The translations under genes were made by a program, and so were the position numbers. The notes below the pieces were generated by a model, which saw nothing but the letters and a program-made list of their open reading frames with translations, was not told the origin of the DNA and did no database searches. A DNA stretch of 64,000 nt from Homalodisca vitripennis (Eukaryota; Arthropoda; Insecta; Hemiptera; Cicadellidae). Each line of letters opens with the position of its first letter. Positions within the stretch are counted from its first letter, which is position 1. Positions 48,321 through 63,215 of this stretch are shown here, piece after piece. Location of the stretch: NCBI RefSeq assembly GCF_021130785.1, contig NC_060211.1:119814501-119878500 (forward strand). The letters run 5' to 3'.

Positions 48321-49278
48321 TAGGATAACATGTTTGTCTTTTAAAGTCATGAAAATAAAATGCAAAAATTTTGACAACTTGTACTTTTTTAGTTTTAAAA
48401 ATAAAAATTGAAATTATAAATACGTTAGCTTAAAAATATAATCGGTGAGCCTATTTATTTGTGGAAAGTAAATGATATGTGAGAGTATCACGACTTCCGT
48501 ATACATATAAAAATTTATAATTTAATGTATAAACGTATAAATATTACATCGGTATCTCTAAAATGTGCTCATAGATCATTTAAATATACAATAATACAGA
48601 CATATTTCGTAAAAAGCCTGCTTTCCCGAAAACACAGATCGGAAAACACAATTGTGTACCTTGCGTGACAAGCGGTGTTGGTTGGATCCTCGTTCACAGT
48701 AATCTCCTTACTTACACGGTTATAATGTGTTTGCCAAATTGCCTGCACGCATAGATGTAAACACAATATCCATATAATATTGTATTTAATAGTTGTATAA
48801 GTAAAAATATCAAAACTGATATTATTGCAGTAAATACATTATTTTAAGTAGTAATTTAAATTAGTAGCAAAGAAAAATTTTAATTGATTTTTATGACTAA
48901 TTAACTATAAATATTAATGTATTTGCGATACTTTAACATTTAGTTCATATTATTAAAGTAGAACATTCTATTCCGTCTATGTCGAATGAAAGGTATATTC
49001 CACATATAAACGTCATTTCTAAATTTTAAAATGAAGAATCATTATTAGTTCATTTGTCTTAGTTTACAAAACATTCCCCGGACGATAAAGCTCAATACTA
49101 GCATGATAATATAACCGTAAAACCTTCAAATATTCAGAAAATCCACACTCTTGAAACTTTGTAAAAACTATAATTAAAATGATAACTAATCAGCTGCATT
49201 CTTCTAAGCATAACTTGAAACCTTAAAAGATATCAACAAATAAGTAAGAATACATGGTGCTTGTTATTACTCGAAATC

Positions 49279-49343
<65 letters not shown>

Positions 49344-52300
49344 TTTAATTTATGTTATAAAAACTTACCCAAATGTGAAGGAAAGCTGTATTTTAACGAT
49401 TTATTGATTAATAATGGTGAAACATCTACCAAGCTATCACTAAATACAGTCTCTGTAACAGTGTTCAGGTAAGATCAATGAAAAGGTAAGATTTGTTATC
49501 GTGTTAAAATAGTTATACGTAGTTTTTATACTACTTAAAAGCTTAGTTTTTGTTTGAAATAATGGCCAAATTTGTTTTACGCTTTAATGAAAAATAGCTT
49601 TCTAATATATATATATATATAAACCTTTTTTTTCTTTGCATATAGAAAATATAAAAGAATAAAGGTGATTTATAGTTACCAGTAATAATATAATTGTATT
49701 TCATTTTGGATTGTATTGCGAATTTGTAAATATAAAACATATCCAAACAGAGCATTTGAATGATTATTTGAAATACACCATTTGTTATATAGAAAAATCA
49801 AATAAATACCCTAATATAAAGAACATATTTTATTATAAGGGTATTCACCCAATTATTATTTATACATACAGATCTTGAAATAATGGTAACAATGTGATAC
49901 TATGTTTGTAATATAGCTGACTGAGAGTATTCCATAAAATTATTAAATTTCACAGAATAAATAATTTTATTTAAAATAATATTATTACTTTTCCAAATAA
50001 AACCCTGCTGAAACTGCAGGTAAAAGTTTAATTAATGCAGCTTATAAAAGGTGCGCATGCCACTCGGAACTCTGGTAATCCCTTGTGAGATCTGCACTGT
50101 CACCTCTTCCAGCTTGCGGCACACTTTGTATCGTATAGGCTGACTACGTATAGTCGTTCCTGCTCTCTGGAGTTTATATTGAACTATGAGTATGATCATA
50201 ATTTTTCTAATAGTTTGAGTAATAACTAAGTAGTAATGATAAGTTAGTAAAAACACAAAATACATAATAATATTTTCTGCTGTCACGCGTGTTAGCTGTA
50301 CGTATATTTATTTAGCAAATTATAATATTGATTGAATTTTAAATTCTCTTAAGCACAACATTTTCAAATTTTACTGGACTGTTTATTTATTCACATTATA
50401 AAATTTTATCAAACATGGCATAGTTCAATTTGCTTCATAAGTCACACCTTTTCCATGAACACAAACTATCAATACATTCCTTTAGAGAGTTAAATATTTA
50501 TAAATCATTAAAATTATCTCTCTAAACCCTTTTTTACTAAATTGTGATGACGTAAAGTATACAGTAGAGGTATATCTACTCAAAGATGACCTTGTTATGT
50601 ATTTAAAGTGTATCTCTAAAATGCTGCTAATTTCACACTACTGTGTCAGGGAGTGCAATAAGCATTAGTATCTTGTATCTGTAGCAATCAGAATAATGAT
50701 TATACATTTCCTAATTGCAGCATCTTTTAAATTTGTGTGAATATAAATTCCTATAAAGCCTGTGCAAAAATTGTAAATTATAGTTATTTATATTTTAAGC
50801 ATTTCCTAATATTAATAAAAGAACATAGACAATACTATGGTTACGTAAATACAGAATATGGCATATTTGAAGCTAACACTATCACTATATTTTTCACTTC
50901 AAAATTCTTTAATTAATAAATTAATTATATTAATTTTACTCCACTTAATTTTCTTATAAAATTTTACTAATAACAAATATTATTTTATATAGCTGTAAAG
51001 GTGGTCTGAATATTACTTAATCATTCTCCACATTAAAAGTTACAATATGTCTGTCAAAAATATCTAAAGTATTCAATTATATGTGCAGTTAACCATGCTA
51101 ATTTCATTGTAAGTGTCAATAATTACAACATATACATTTTCATTCCTTTTTATCTTCGCGAGCTTTTTAAATTTTAAAATCTGTTAATTTATTTTGCAAG
51201 GAATTTATATAATGCGCGGGAACAATGTGTTCCAGATGATTGTTTGTCTTTGTCGTAATCAATATCAGACTATTATTTAATTACTATAAACAGAATAACA
51301 TTTCCTTTAATTTATATTTTGTATTTTTATATCCAAGGATGCACATTCTAATTGGCTATTAATGAAGTGACTACTTTTTTAACGAGCTATAGATGTATGT
51401 CTTGCTATAAAGTTAAACTTTCGTTTCTCGTCACGGAACGAAGCGTCATGCTTGTTCGCTCTGTAATCGCTAGAAAAGAAACTATTGATGCCATTTTTGT
51501 CAGGCAGGGCGTTTCACTGTTACGTAGGTGTAAGTTTTTAGAATTTTATGGTTTATGCTATAATGAAAGAAGTTTTTTTCTATATATAAATAGTCTACTA
51601 CATAAAAAGTAACACTTATTTTATTTGGGTTTTAAATGACTTTCCGTAACACTTTGTAAACGAGCGCCACGTTGCCTAATTTGTGCACGCACACTACACA
51701 ATACTGCTGTGACTGTTGGGGAAAGCAATGTATTTATGAACAAAAACATGTGTAAGGTAAAATAAAATAAGAATGATACAACCTAATAACTGCTAAACTT
51801 CTAATTTAATTTTCTAGTGTATTGTGACAAATCGTTTATTTAAAAAATGTTTGAAGTGTTACTTATATGATACATTTATTCGACGGTTATTTACGTGTGA
51901 AACAAGTATACATAATTATGAATGGGTAAATTAATTGCATTCTATAATACCCTCGGTTAAGCTAAATGTATTGGGTGCAATGTACGTGGTGCAATTATGT
52001 TTTAGCCATCAAATATATCAATAATATGTAGTAATTTGGCAATAATAGTAATATGTTAGTAATTATTAAATTGCATTATTCTTTAGTTCAGAATTAGGGA
52101 TAATAATTCTTAGAACAATATTTATTATTTCTGTTCTATTTATTTCGTATGTTTTATTCTTTCTACTATTTTATTATTTGTTACAAGACTTGAAAAAATG
52201 TAGGAGACAGAATAGTACGTTGTGACTGAGGAAAGACAAAACGCTTGAAAAAATATTCGTCTTAACTTGAATGAAGATTAAATTATAATATCAAATTTCT

Positions 52301-52480
52301 CCTTCAAGGTTTAGGAATAAAGTTCGCTACATTACATACCATAAGAGTTTAAATTCTAAATAAAATATAATATTACTTAAAGGTAGATTATTTTCTTTGG
52401 GATGCTTAACGAGTACACGAACCTTAGTCGTTTCAGGATTCATGATCGGTTCAACGCTTTCCCACCTAACTGTGCAGTGA
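48321..52480. other. AT-rich non-coding stretch
   Basis: No gene recognised. It contains (TA)n at 49282-49339 and a short one at 49603-49620. The open frame 51352-51612 includes a slightly GC-richer part but no recognisable domain. Confidence 0.45.
49282..49339. repeat. (TA)n microsatellite
   Basis: Uninterrupted alternating A and T over 58 bases. Confidence 0.95.
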
Positions 52481-52484
52481 ACGC

Positions 52485-52897
52485 GTAGGGTTCCACTCAG
52501 TGAGTTTGTATAAGAAATATATTATCCACAGTCGTTGGGGGTTTATAGCAAAATTTGGAATCAGTTTAAAGTATGTAAAAGCAGTAAATTTACTTCTTCA
52601 ATTATGAATATTACCACAAATAGATATGTTAAACCTTCAATCAGCTTATATATGCTGGCATATCTCTAACGTATCTGATTATGCGTCCCACATAAAAAAT
52701 ACAATCCAAAAATCTGTAACTCATCAAGATAACCGACAAGTTATTGAGTGATATATTGCCGGGTATACAAGTTTATTAACTCCAGAATAATTATTGTTTT
52801 AATTTAGGTGAGGGGTTCTGTTAAGGGAAAAATGGTATATTGAGACTATACCATTCTAATCATTGGTTAATTTCTTTGGAGTAAAGTGGAACCCTAC
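52485..52897. repeat. 13-bp perfect inverted repeat, possible MITE
   Basis: GTAGGGTTCCACT at 52485-52497 is mirrored by AGTGGAACCCTAC at 52885-52897, spanning 413 bases with no coding frame. No target duplication was recognised. It may be a small non-autonomous element or a coincidence. Confidence 0.35.
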
Positions 52898-55800
52898 AAC
52901 GTACTGCGAGAGAGTGCATCATCGATTTAACAACTAGTTTGAATCTAGTTATTGGTGATAGCTGATTTGAAAGGATAACAAGATTCACTTAGAATGTCAG
53001 TGTTAAATAACATAAAGGCAGTACAAGATAATGGATAATTGGATAAGTCTAAAATTTCTCAATATTGCTGCTGTGAAAATCACCGTTTAAAATGGGAAGG
53101 AGGCTCCTTAATATAATGAAATTTTACATTGCGAAGATAAATTGTCAAGGGTAATTTAATTAGGGCATCATACATAGAACTTTAAGATAAAGAATTTAGC
53201 CAATTTTTTATTAAATAGGGCTACTTTGGCTACTAAAATTAAAAAGTTATATATGAAAAGTAAAAATGTTTCCTATTTAATAATCCTTGGCCAAATAGCA
53301 TATAAACACACTTAGACTTTTAAAATCTAGAACAATAACTATGGCCAATGGCGTCTAATCTTTTTCGCCACGAATATTGCCAATATTCCATTTCTGATAC
53401 CGTTTTTTAAGGGAACTCCCGAGTTTTTCTCTTTGTACTAGCTTAATTTATGTTTATTGTGTTTTTTTGTATGCTTTAATTTTTAAATCTTGTGGTTTTT
53501 ACAGCTAGTAGCTTTAGGTGCATGCGTTAAAAATTCAATATTAAGTATTACCAGCTTAACGTTAGCGAAGCATATTACTCAAGGCTTGCATTTCTGTGTG
53601 TCTATCTATTCATACAATTTATTTAATATGGAATGACCATATAGACTTATAGAATTTAGTAAAAACCTTATTTTTCTATGTAGGGTACATTGGGTTTTAT
53701 TATGCATGCCGCTCCTTTGAGTTTATCTAGGTGTTAGTGAATGTTTTACATTGGTCTTATGGGTAACTATTATGGCTACCGAACTATAGCCTAATACAAA
53801 GATTTACAAACAAAGTTATTATAACTATATAAGTTTTTAACATATGACATAATAACGCGTGTATACTAGCTACTTCGAAACGTAAACATTTTATTTTTAT
53901 GATTTAGTTTGTAGACTTCTAATTATAAATACTTCCGGTTAGGCATACAATTACAATACAATAGGCATACCTTGAGTTATACGGATTGTCGTTTTACTCC
54001 ATACACAATAACCAAGAGATGCCGCACCTGGATATCAGCTGGAACATGAACATAAATGAGTCGATTTTGACTATTCAAACACACTAGTGCTTAGGATTGA
54101 GAGTTTTCAAATCATCAATGCTCATGCATGCATGTTCTCTTTCAGGTGTTGTCGTCACCATACCTTCTGTCATTGGCAGTTAGACTGTTATTTTTCCATA
54201 TTACTATTGTATTTCAGTTACAAAACTGAGGTAGAAACTGTACTGTTTTATTGAATATAACAAAACTTGTTCATGTTTGATTAAAATAATTATTTTTAAT
54301 TGTAAATACAACAAAGGTAAAATGTTTTTAGGAAAACTCACCGAGGATTTAATTAATTTTACAACACACTATATATATAATCATAACAACAATCTTAAAT
54401 ATCCGCATATAGTCAGAAAACAACTTTATTGGTAAACTAAAATTAACCATAATTATTATCAATGTAACTATGTGTAATTACTTTTCATACTATTGTGAGG
54501 ATTGCTGTGAAATAATGAGAATTGTTGTTATCAAGCGACACTAGTTTTAGAGTAGGGTGAATGAATATAAAATATAAAAGAAAATAAGAGTATTAAAACT
54601 AATCCTTTAACCATAATAAAAGTCAATAATCATCTCGTGTTACATTTCATGGATAAAAGTAGAACACTTTTTTATAGTCTTTATTGAAAAAGTAAATCCT
54701 CTTAATCCTTCATAGAAGGTTTTAATATAATATATATAGTTGTTACTGTTTGAAATCTATAACATAATAATGCATTTCAGTTAAACATTTAGAGACAATG
54801 ACCACATGTTAAATTACTAGTACTGATCAGGAATGGATATTTGTATTTAAGTGTAGTTTTAATAGTTATGTATAAAAATAACTATGGAATCATTATTTTA
54901 TCTCTAATTATGATGACGATATAGACTTTTTCCAAAAATTTAATTTTAAGCTCAAAAACCGTTATTAAAATATCACACATACTTGGTTTTATTTAATAAA
55001 AATCCTCCTTTACAAATATGTTAATCTTTTTCAATTATCTTAATTTAAGTTCAGACCACCTTCTTATCTTACGGTACTTTCACATATAAAAGGTTTAAAT
55101 TTAATTTATTTTTTTTAAATATACAACAAATTAATTAAGGTCAGACGCTCCTGGTTAAAAACAGTTAATTTTTTTACATTTTATTTATTTATTATGGAAA
55201 ACTAGCAATGCTAAAAGCTCCTCTTCTTGGTCTGAAAAAATTAAAAGATTAATGGAGGATAAGAAAAAGTAAATCATATTCTGGTAACGTAGACAATATC
55301 TGTGTTAAATCCGTGAGTGACAGTAATCCACCCCTGTTGTTACGGCCACTGTATTACCGGTTATACGTTGACACCTTACACGGTAGATAAAATGACAGCT
55401 GTGTAGTCACTTGGACATCTGCCAACCGTCTACAGCCTCACTGCATGAATACTATTAAGTAAGTATTTATATTTTATAAGTGTATGCTTATTTCCTTTGA
55501 AGTCTAATTCTGCAGGGCCCCTGGCATAAGGGGGAGAGTCAGTACAAAACCAGGTCCATGGTACTGATAAAGCAATGTGGTAAAAGACGGGACGTTTATC
55601 TGTACTATCTGTAGCTCAGAGCTAAAGTCCAACGTTGGAGACTGCTTCACCACCGGAAATTTAAATTAAGAAATTATGATGACAGTAATAGTTTTATCAC
55701 CTCGAGCCGAGTGACAAGGGAACATGACAAGTTTCAAGCAAAAATGTGTAATGCGTTCTTTAGTCCTTATAAAAATTCGTAAACTATCTGACGTGACATA

Positions 55801-58800
55801 TATAATTCAAGATATAAATTATTTGATTGTCATGACGAAAGCTCGTGTGTCACAGTTAAACTGAAAAAGTGAAAAGGGGCTTCATTTATATATCTCTTTT
55901 TGGATTCGATTTATCTTGTACGTAATAATGATGTCATCGAAAGACGTGCGAGAGAGATACTAAGGAAAATATTAATTTAAATTATAAAGTGATATTGTAA
56001 TATTATCAAAATTTATATAAATACATGAATTAAAGTCAGTTATGGTTTCATTGAAAGTTAAGTAAATTACAATGAATGAAATGTAATGTCCTCGTATGAT
56101 TATATCCAAGGACCTGTCACTAATATTTGTTTACAGCTGTTATGGTAAAAGCATTAATAACAAACAAAACAAAAAACAATGTATATCTATATGAAGATAG
56201 CATAATAATTAAATTATCTTGTTTTTATGCCTTCTGTGAAGCTAAAATCGACTAAGAAGATAAATTTTAGATTTTTCATGTCAATAACAACTCCTTATAC
56301 CAGTATAAATAATATGCAGTTCTTGCAATTCTTAATAACTGAGCGTACGCCTATACAAAATATACTCTGACATCAATACAAAGAAAAAACTGTATATAAA
56401 TATTAACATTTACTAAGAGGGCTGTTTACTAAATTCCTCGAGGGCTGCAATTTTTAAAAAGAGGGTGACAGAAATATACGGGGAGATGTCACAGGACTGA
56501 GATGACAACAGACTACCACACCTACCCCTCTCTTCACCACCATATCCTTGCTCTCGGCCCATACTGATAAAGTGGTTCAGTTTAAGATAGATCTCTGAAG
56601 CTTTTGGAAATAAGTAATTAAAGCGCCTTTTTAACTCTCCATTAGTGATGAATTTTAATTCGCCGTCTGATGCTACAATTAATTTTATTTTATTATTTGC
56701 GTTATAACATAAATACATAATATTTTGTTAGTAATACTAAACAATTTTTAAATGTTCTGCCTAATGTTGGACATAGTGTGACGTTTTGTTTAGTAAACAT
56801 TCTATTAGCTTTAATGTTTATACTTGTTTTTGGTATGTTTACGTTTTAAGGACAAATTTTATATGCTTAAGATATATATAATTGTATAGTTACAGGTTTT
56901 CACAAGTATTTAGTTTTCAAGCATTTTTTTATTTTTATGAATCCTAAAGTAAAATTGAATAGTAGTTACAATCTGTGATCAAGATTTGTGAAACGATTAA
57001 ATATTTGTGAAACATTTTTGTAAAATTTTATTACATCAAGAAATATTTATTTTGTAAGATAGACAGAATGTATTGTTAGTATTTTTTTTCCTTAAATTAA
57101 TCTTATATTGAAAGCGAAAACAAATTGATCATTTTGTGAATTTGGTAAATAGAATCAGAACAAAATTAGCCCACGTAATTTAAAATATTTTAGCTAAAAA
57201 ATCACAAACTATGGATGGAAGTACTTTAAATACGATTTCATTAAATTAGTACTCTGTATCTTACATATTTCAAAATATTTTACAATGTGGTGATCATTTA
57301 GGGCTATCTTTCCCTAGAGTATATCCAAACAAATTTCATTGTTCATTTGCGCCCATCTGAATGTATTATTGATTTCAAACGAGTTACTTAAAATTAATTT
57401 TTAAACTCTGCCCCTGTATCGAAATTGAAAATACGAGGCATAAATTCTGTGGAATTACTGTACCAGCTAGGACGTTGTATATTGTAGACTTAACAATAAA
57501 CATTCCACCCTTAAAAGAGCATGCGCGTAGCCTGGAATTTTTTTTGCGTTAAATGAAAAATTTATGTTTTCAGCACCTAGATATTTATTTTTGTTCTACC
57601 ATAGCTTGCTAACAAATTTAAATATATCAAAATACAATATCTTGATACATTTTTATTCAACAGAAATATATAAATTTACTTGTACGTGTTGAAATTCTCT
57701 TATGGTAATTCTTTTCCTAATTTATCATCGAAGTACGTGGGATTAAGTAACAGGTTATAACATAACATAATATACAGTGTTGAACAGGGTGTATGAACTA
57801 TTTAATAGTTACTATTTAATAGAACTATAGCTAAGTAGATAAGTATAATATCAGCATAATAGAATGGGCCATGTACAAATTTTCCTTGAAGTGAATATGC
57901 TGGATCACTAGGATAGTTTACGATTATACGAATTTGTTAGGTTTCACCAGGTAATCGTTTAGTTTATACGATTACAAATAATGGGCGAAATTATAGCGAT
58001 TTCAATTGGCATTCTTCTATGGTGCAATGTGACGTTGCCGGTATACGACAACCCTAATTAAATATCCCTTGTCTTTTCTTTCGTCAAATTCTGAAAAGTG
58101 ATGAAGGAGTTAATAATGTTGATAGAGTATAAGTAAAGAGACAATCGCTCTTAGTGTCAACGCCAGATTATGTTTATGAGTAGGAAACACCGATACTTGG
58201 AAACTAAGACGCTATACGATGTTTCTTGTATCTGACAACCTCCTTCAATCTCTCTTGTCTTTTCCTCCAAGTTATGAAAGAGGATTAATCTCAGTATAAT
58301 GTAACTCAATATATTGCATCGGACGATTTAATCTCTCTTATAAATAAAAATGAGTCATTAAATATGTTGATAAGCGATTATCTCGAGTATCAATTTGGTT
58401 CATTCATTAAAAAATATTTATTGAGCTTTGAATAAGGTTTTTATTAAGAATAATAGGAAAATGTTCTCGACATATAATAGAATTCATTAAAATAAATATA
58501 ATATTGACGTGAAGTACTTTAATGTCAACTGACACTAAACAGCTGTTGATTCTTTCAGCTGAAGTTTGCCAAACAAGCAGAGGCATTGTTTTGTATTAAT
58601 TTTATAGAATATTATACAATACGAAGTGTTTAATTAGTAGTGTAGTGCAGATTTAAAGTTAAGGTTATTATCTTATTTTACTACATACTGAAATAATAAG
58701 AAATCTAAACAATATAATGCATTGGAAATACAATTTTAACAATGCTATAGAACCCGCCTTAATGAAAGCAGATATTTGTTTGCACGTAGGGTATACATAA

Positions 58801-61800
58801 TTGGCTCCTTTGACATATTAATTGTAGCTTATAAGTAGAATTTTGAAGTTAACATATGCATATGTTTTCTTGATTGGGGTAAATCATCTAAACCAATTAT
58901 AGCAATATAAAACTATCGTGAATCAGAAGTAGAATCAATAATTTAATATGCATTCCAAATCCCAGATGTGTATCTTAATTTTCTTATTCAAAGCAAAAAC
59001 AGAAAATTAATCTTATAACCGCAAATAAATGAGGGTGTGAGTGAATTTAACGACCGTAACTGACTGCTTTGCACCGTTATAAGTTACTATTATTAATAAT
59101 GTCCAGTTTTACCAGAACAATATTTGTAATTTGCCAGGTCGAATCAAATGTTCAACCAGAAGCCCTCCTACTATTTGGCAGTGAGACGAGCTCCTCTCTC
59201 ACGTTTTGAAAAGTCTGAAAGCTGTAGTATAAATTTGTTTTATTAATAACAAATCATATTAAGACTCCTAGATTTAAGGAAATTTTAATGCCTGACATAG
59301 CCTGTTTTACACTGGTCACGCTCATTTAGGAAGGAATTAAACGTACTTCAATTTAAAATGTATGTTTTTACAAAATATGTAATACAAATTAGATTGCTTC
59401 GGTTACTAATAATTTTATATTAATCTCCTTTATATATCCTTATGTTATCCTGATAGGAGGCGGCCTTTACCCCCAAAACTTAACTCTCTCTCAATATCAT
59501 GTCACTCCGTAAGCAAACGCATAAATTTGGACTAAGTGCAATGAGAGGTTTTGAAGCTTCTTCTCTTAAGTAAGGATATTGACAATATTCCTGACCAAAT
59601 GTGTGTACAAGAGCTGTAGAACTTATTAAAGAAGAAAGTTATTGTTTGTATACATATAAATTATTTTTAATAGTTTTATTTTAGAGATATTATAATTACT
59701 TTAGTTAACAAAACAGGGGTTGTGTACTGAAATATTATTAACTCATGTTTGTTTAATGTCTTGTATAAAAGTTTTACTCAATTAGCAGCTACCTTTGGGA
59801 AATAATTTAATTACATGAGCTATCACGATCAACAAGACACCGTAACAGATATATGAAGTGTCCGTGTCTCAACAACAATATCTCTAGCTTTTGTGTAATT
59901 TAAAAGGCGAAAGTTTTAATGGTAATTTAAGGTACCCAGTGGAGATTGTGTAAGTTCTTAAGTTACCACAAGACAACACCGGAGAAGCTGTGTTTACAGT
60001 CTGTGTCTGAGAAATGAGGTCACTATCTTTGTAACATCTGACCCTAATTATTTTTCAGAACTAACCAGTTTTATTATTGTTTGGTATACTATATACATGA
60101 GTAAAAATATATATGGAGTACATGTATAACGTGAATTATCCACAGTTATGTTGGTAATTAATAAAATAATGATTTCATGTTTATGCTATTCAACCCAAGT
60201 TTAAAGTTGAAATGATTTAAAAGAAGTGCGGTCAGTTTCATATATACCCAGCCAGTTATCCTTTTAAAGATACATATATTATAGCAAACATTTTAATTGA
60301 TATTTATTTAATAGTTACTGAAAAAAAATTTCGAGTCAATGGTCTAAATTCTAGGGACTGGAGGATCTTTTCATATTTAGATTTAGATCCTCCATCTTTG
60401 CATATTTATATATAAGAAAATATACGAGTACATATGAATTAATTGAATATCGTACTGTGATGCTTTTTAGTATCTCTGGAAATTAGAACCCCTTAAAAAA
60501 TAATGCATCTATATACAACTACCGTAACCGTTATATAATTTAACAAAATATCGCGATATTTGGCATTTGAAAGTATTTTTCACTATTTTCCCTTTCAAAC
60601 AGTACTATATGTTCTAAAACAAACAAAATTGTATATTATAACACAGATCTTACATAATTCTAGAGTTTTTAATAATTTGATAGTTATTTAATACTTTTCT
60701 AAATGAATAAATTAGAGACTTCACGTAACGTGTCATATGTATAAAAAACTTGACATTAAATAAAGGCATCTTGTAAATGCGTGGACTTTAGTAAAGTTTC
60801 TTATTGTTATTCTGTAAAACACGTACTAACTGGAATAAAAAGTGTAGATACCCAAGTTTTAAAGTTATTTACTGGCATAAACACCAGATATTATCGTTTT
60901 TAAATTATTTGCTTTACAGCCTTTATAGTGCTTTATTTAATAAATATTGCTTTACTCGTTTTTAACTTTCAAAATCGGGTATCTAAACTTTGTCACTTGA
61001 AAGTACGTGTTATATACATTTAAAAACATTTGAATATTGGTTGTATTTTCCAGTTATTTTAACTCTGTTTTCTTATTATTAGTGTTGTGATACTAGATGA
61101 ATGTAGGACATAGTTCTGTAAATCTTGCTCACGGGATTTTATTAAAAAAATACAAATAAATGTAATCAATAACATGGATATAAAATAAATTTAAACCATT
61201 CATTGTACATAAGAGTTACAGGTTTCCATAACCTGTAGTCGTAGTCTCAAATTTGGCTTTTAATATTTTTCCCTAATATTTAATGAAGACGGAATGGTAT
61301 ATGCCGTTTAAGTATGAAGAATTTATTCACACTTCTGACAACCTTTGCTATAAATATATATTATTTTCAACTTTGTTATGTTTGTCTCGAGAAACAAGAT
61401 TTAATGTTAGAAAGAATTTAAATTGTATTGAAATGTATTGAATTTGTTTGAAAAACTGACGTATTTGTATTTTCAAGAATATACAGTACGCTTTTAATAA
61501 TAATTAAATCCGTTTTTGGAAAACGGGTGTACGTTATCAAATTAAAACTTTTCGGAAATAAAATGCTTAATAATTTCTTTTATTATAAAAAATCCAACAC
61601 GGTTTCTTTAAAAATAACATATTGATTAATATACAATACAATTTTAAATAAGTTTTAAATGCCAAAATTTATATTTTAATTTTACTGATATCATTATTAG
61701 TTATAGGTTTAGGCTAACGCTTAGTTACTGTAGAGGGACATGATAAACTGATCAACGGATTTAAAGAACCTCTTTATTAATGTTACTACATTCCATGTTT

Positions 61801-63100
61801 AAATTTAAAATTACAGAACTAATTTGTTTACAAATTGACTTATTTCGAGAAATGTTCCTCATTTATTACAAAGACTTTCTCATTGTCAGCATTGGTACCT
61901 GCCAGACCAATAACCAAACACTCAGATAAATCCAATAGAGTGACATGCACCATAATCGAACTCTTTGCTTGTTATCTATAAGTATACATATATAATATTT
62001 TAAGTCTATATGTCAGTTCTATCTCGAAATACCATACCGACAGACAGACATGAAGTGTTGCAATCACTCGAGTGATAAATCTAGCTAATGTTTACTTAGT
62101 TTGTAGTATAATTACTCATAAAATATTATTATAAAACTAAAATTATTTAATTTAAAAGTTATTAATAAATTAATTGTTATAATATATGTTATAATAAATT
62201 GTAAGATATAATATAACATTGATAAGTTATAATATATTAAATGTCATAATTAATTAAAATGTTAGAATTGTTATATTTATTATAACAATATAATAAATTT
62301 TATTATATAAACTCTGGCGATTGAAGCCAATATAATTAGATTATTTATATATATTCTAAACCTCAAAATTATGGTGAAATAACTATATTTATAATTTAAA
62401 TAATTAATATATTAAATTTATAACTAAATGAAAGGTAAATTCTGGCATTTAATTCAGCATCAGCAAGTCTTACATATATAGTTTCTTTACTTTCTTGAAA
62501 AACTTGGCAATTTAGAGTAAGTTGTTCTTGATTGCTCAACATTAGAAAAATGAAACGATTACAGTAGCTATGTACTTTGGGATGGGGGTTTTCTGATAAA
62601 GCAGTTTACAATGAAACTTGTTACAGTGAGGCGAAAAGACTTTAAAGTAATGCTCAGAAAGAGAAATATTGGTGTAATAAGAATTTCATTTTCATCTATC
62701 TGCAGCACATTGTTCGGTTTTGCATCCACAGTGCTTCAACCGTTTCAACAAGAATATTTTTAATGATTTCACTACCTTGCTACACCTCATGTTTTGCTAA
62801 ATCTAGTTACACATTATGTCACAACATAATACCCACAGTCCCTTGACCATCAGTCTCTGCACCACCTTGATATTATATGTAACTCCTGCTGTCCCTATTA
62901 AATCACAGACATTGCTACTATTGTATAATACTGAATATTCTATCTCTACAATGTTCACAGCTGCATAAATTATACGCCCACACAGTTAAATTCCAAAAAG
63001 TCTCTTTCGATTCAAGATGATTGTAGATAGAAATTTGTTTTGAAAACTGTTGTGAGAAAAGTTAGATACTAACTAAATTAGGATAATACCTAACAAAAAC
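52898..63100. other. AT-rich non-coding stretch
   Basis: About 10 kb without a supported gene. Minor contents: a phrase like GCGAAGCATATTACTCAAGG (53565-53584) typical of dispersed repeats, a GC-richer patch at 55510-55660, an unassigned minus frame at 56413-56718, an imperfect duplication at 58047-58300, and an extremely AT-rich block at about 62100-62420. Confidence 0.45.
58047..58300. repeat. Imperfect duplication, period about 187 bases
   Basis: GACAACC followed by CCCTTGTCTTTTC at 58047-58083 recurs as GACAACC followed by TCTCTTGTCTTTTC at 58234-58265. In both copies a TGAAAAG or ATGAAAG stretch and TTAAT-like sequence then follow. Two diverged units are visible. Confidence 0.4.
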
Positions 63101-63107
63101 ACTGTAG

Positions 63108-63215
63108 ATGAAGGCTAAGAAAGCTAAAGAGGCGGATGAAGCAGCAAAAAATCGAAGAGAGGCAGTAATAGCAAAGAAGATGAAGAGCCCTATTGGCTGC
63201 AAAAAGGAGGAATAG
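63108..63215 (+). CDS. Short Lys/Glu/Ala-rich open frame, 35 residues, unassigned
   Basis: ATG 63108 to TAG 63213-63215 gives a highly charged 35-residue frame (starting MKAKKAKEADEAAKNRRE and containing AKKMKSP). Its base composition is clearly more GC-rich and codon-like than the surrounding DNA. It resembles the charged C-terminal tails found in some transposases or an exon fragment. No family could be recognised. No splice sites or promoter were established, so it may simply be a remnant. Confidence 0.25.
   Translation: MKAKKAKEADEAAKNRREAVIAKKMKSPIGCKKEE

Noticed and set aside
56413..56718. 101-residue minus-strand frame
   Set aside because: No motif, no homologous family recognised and no promoter or splice context.
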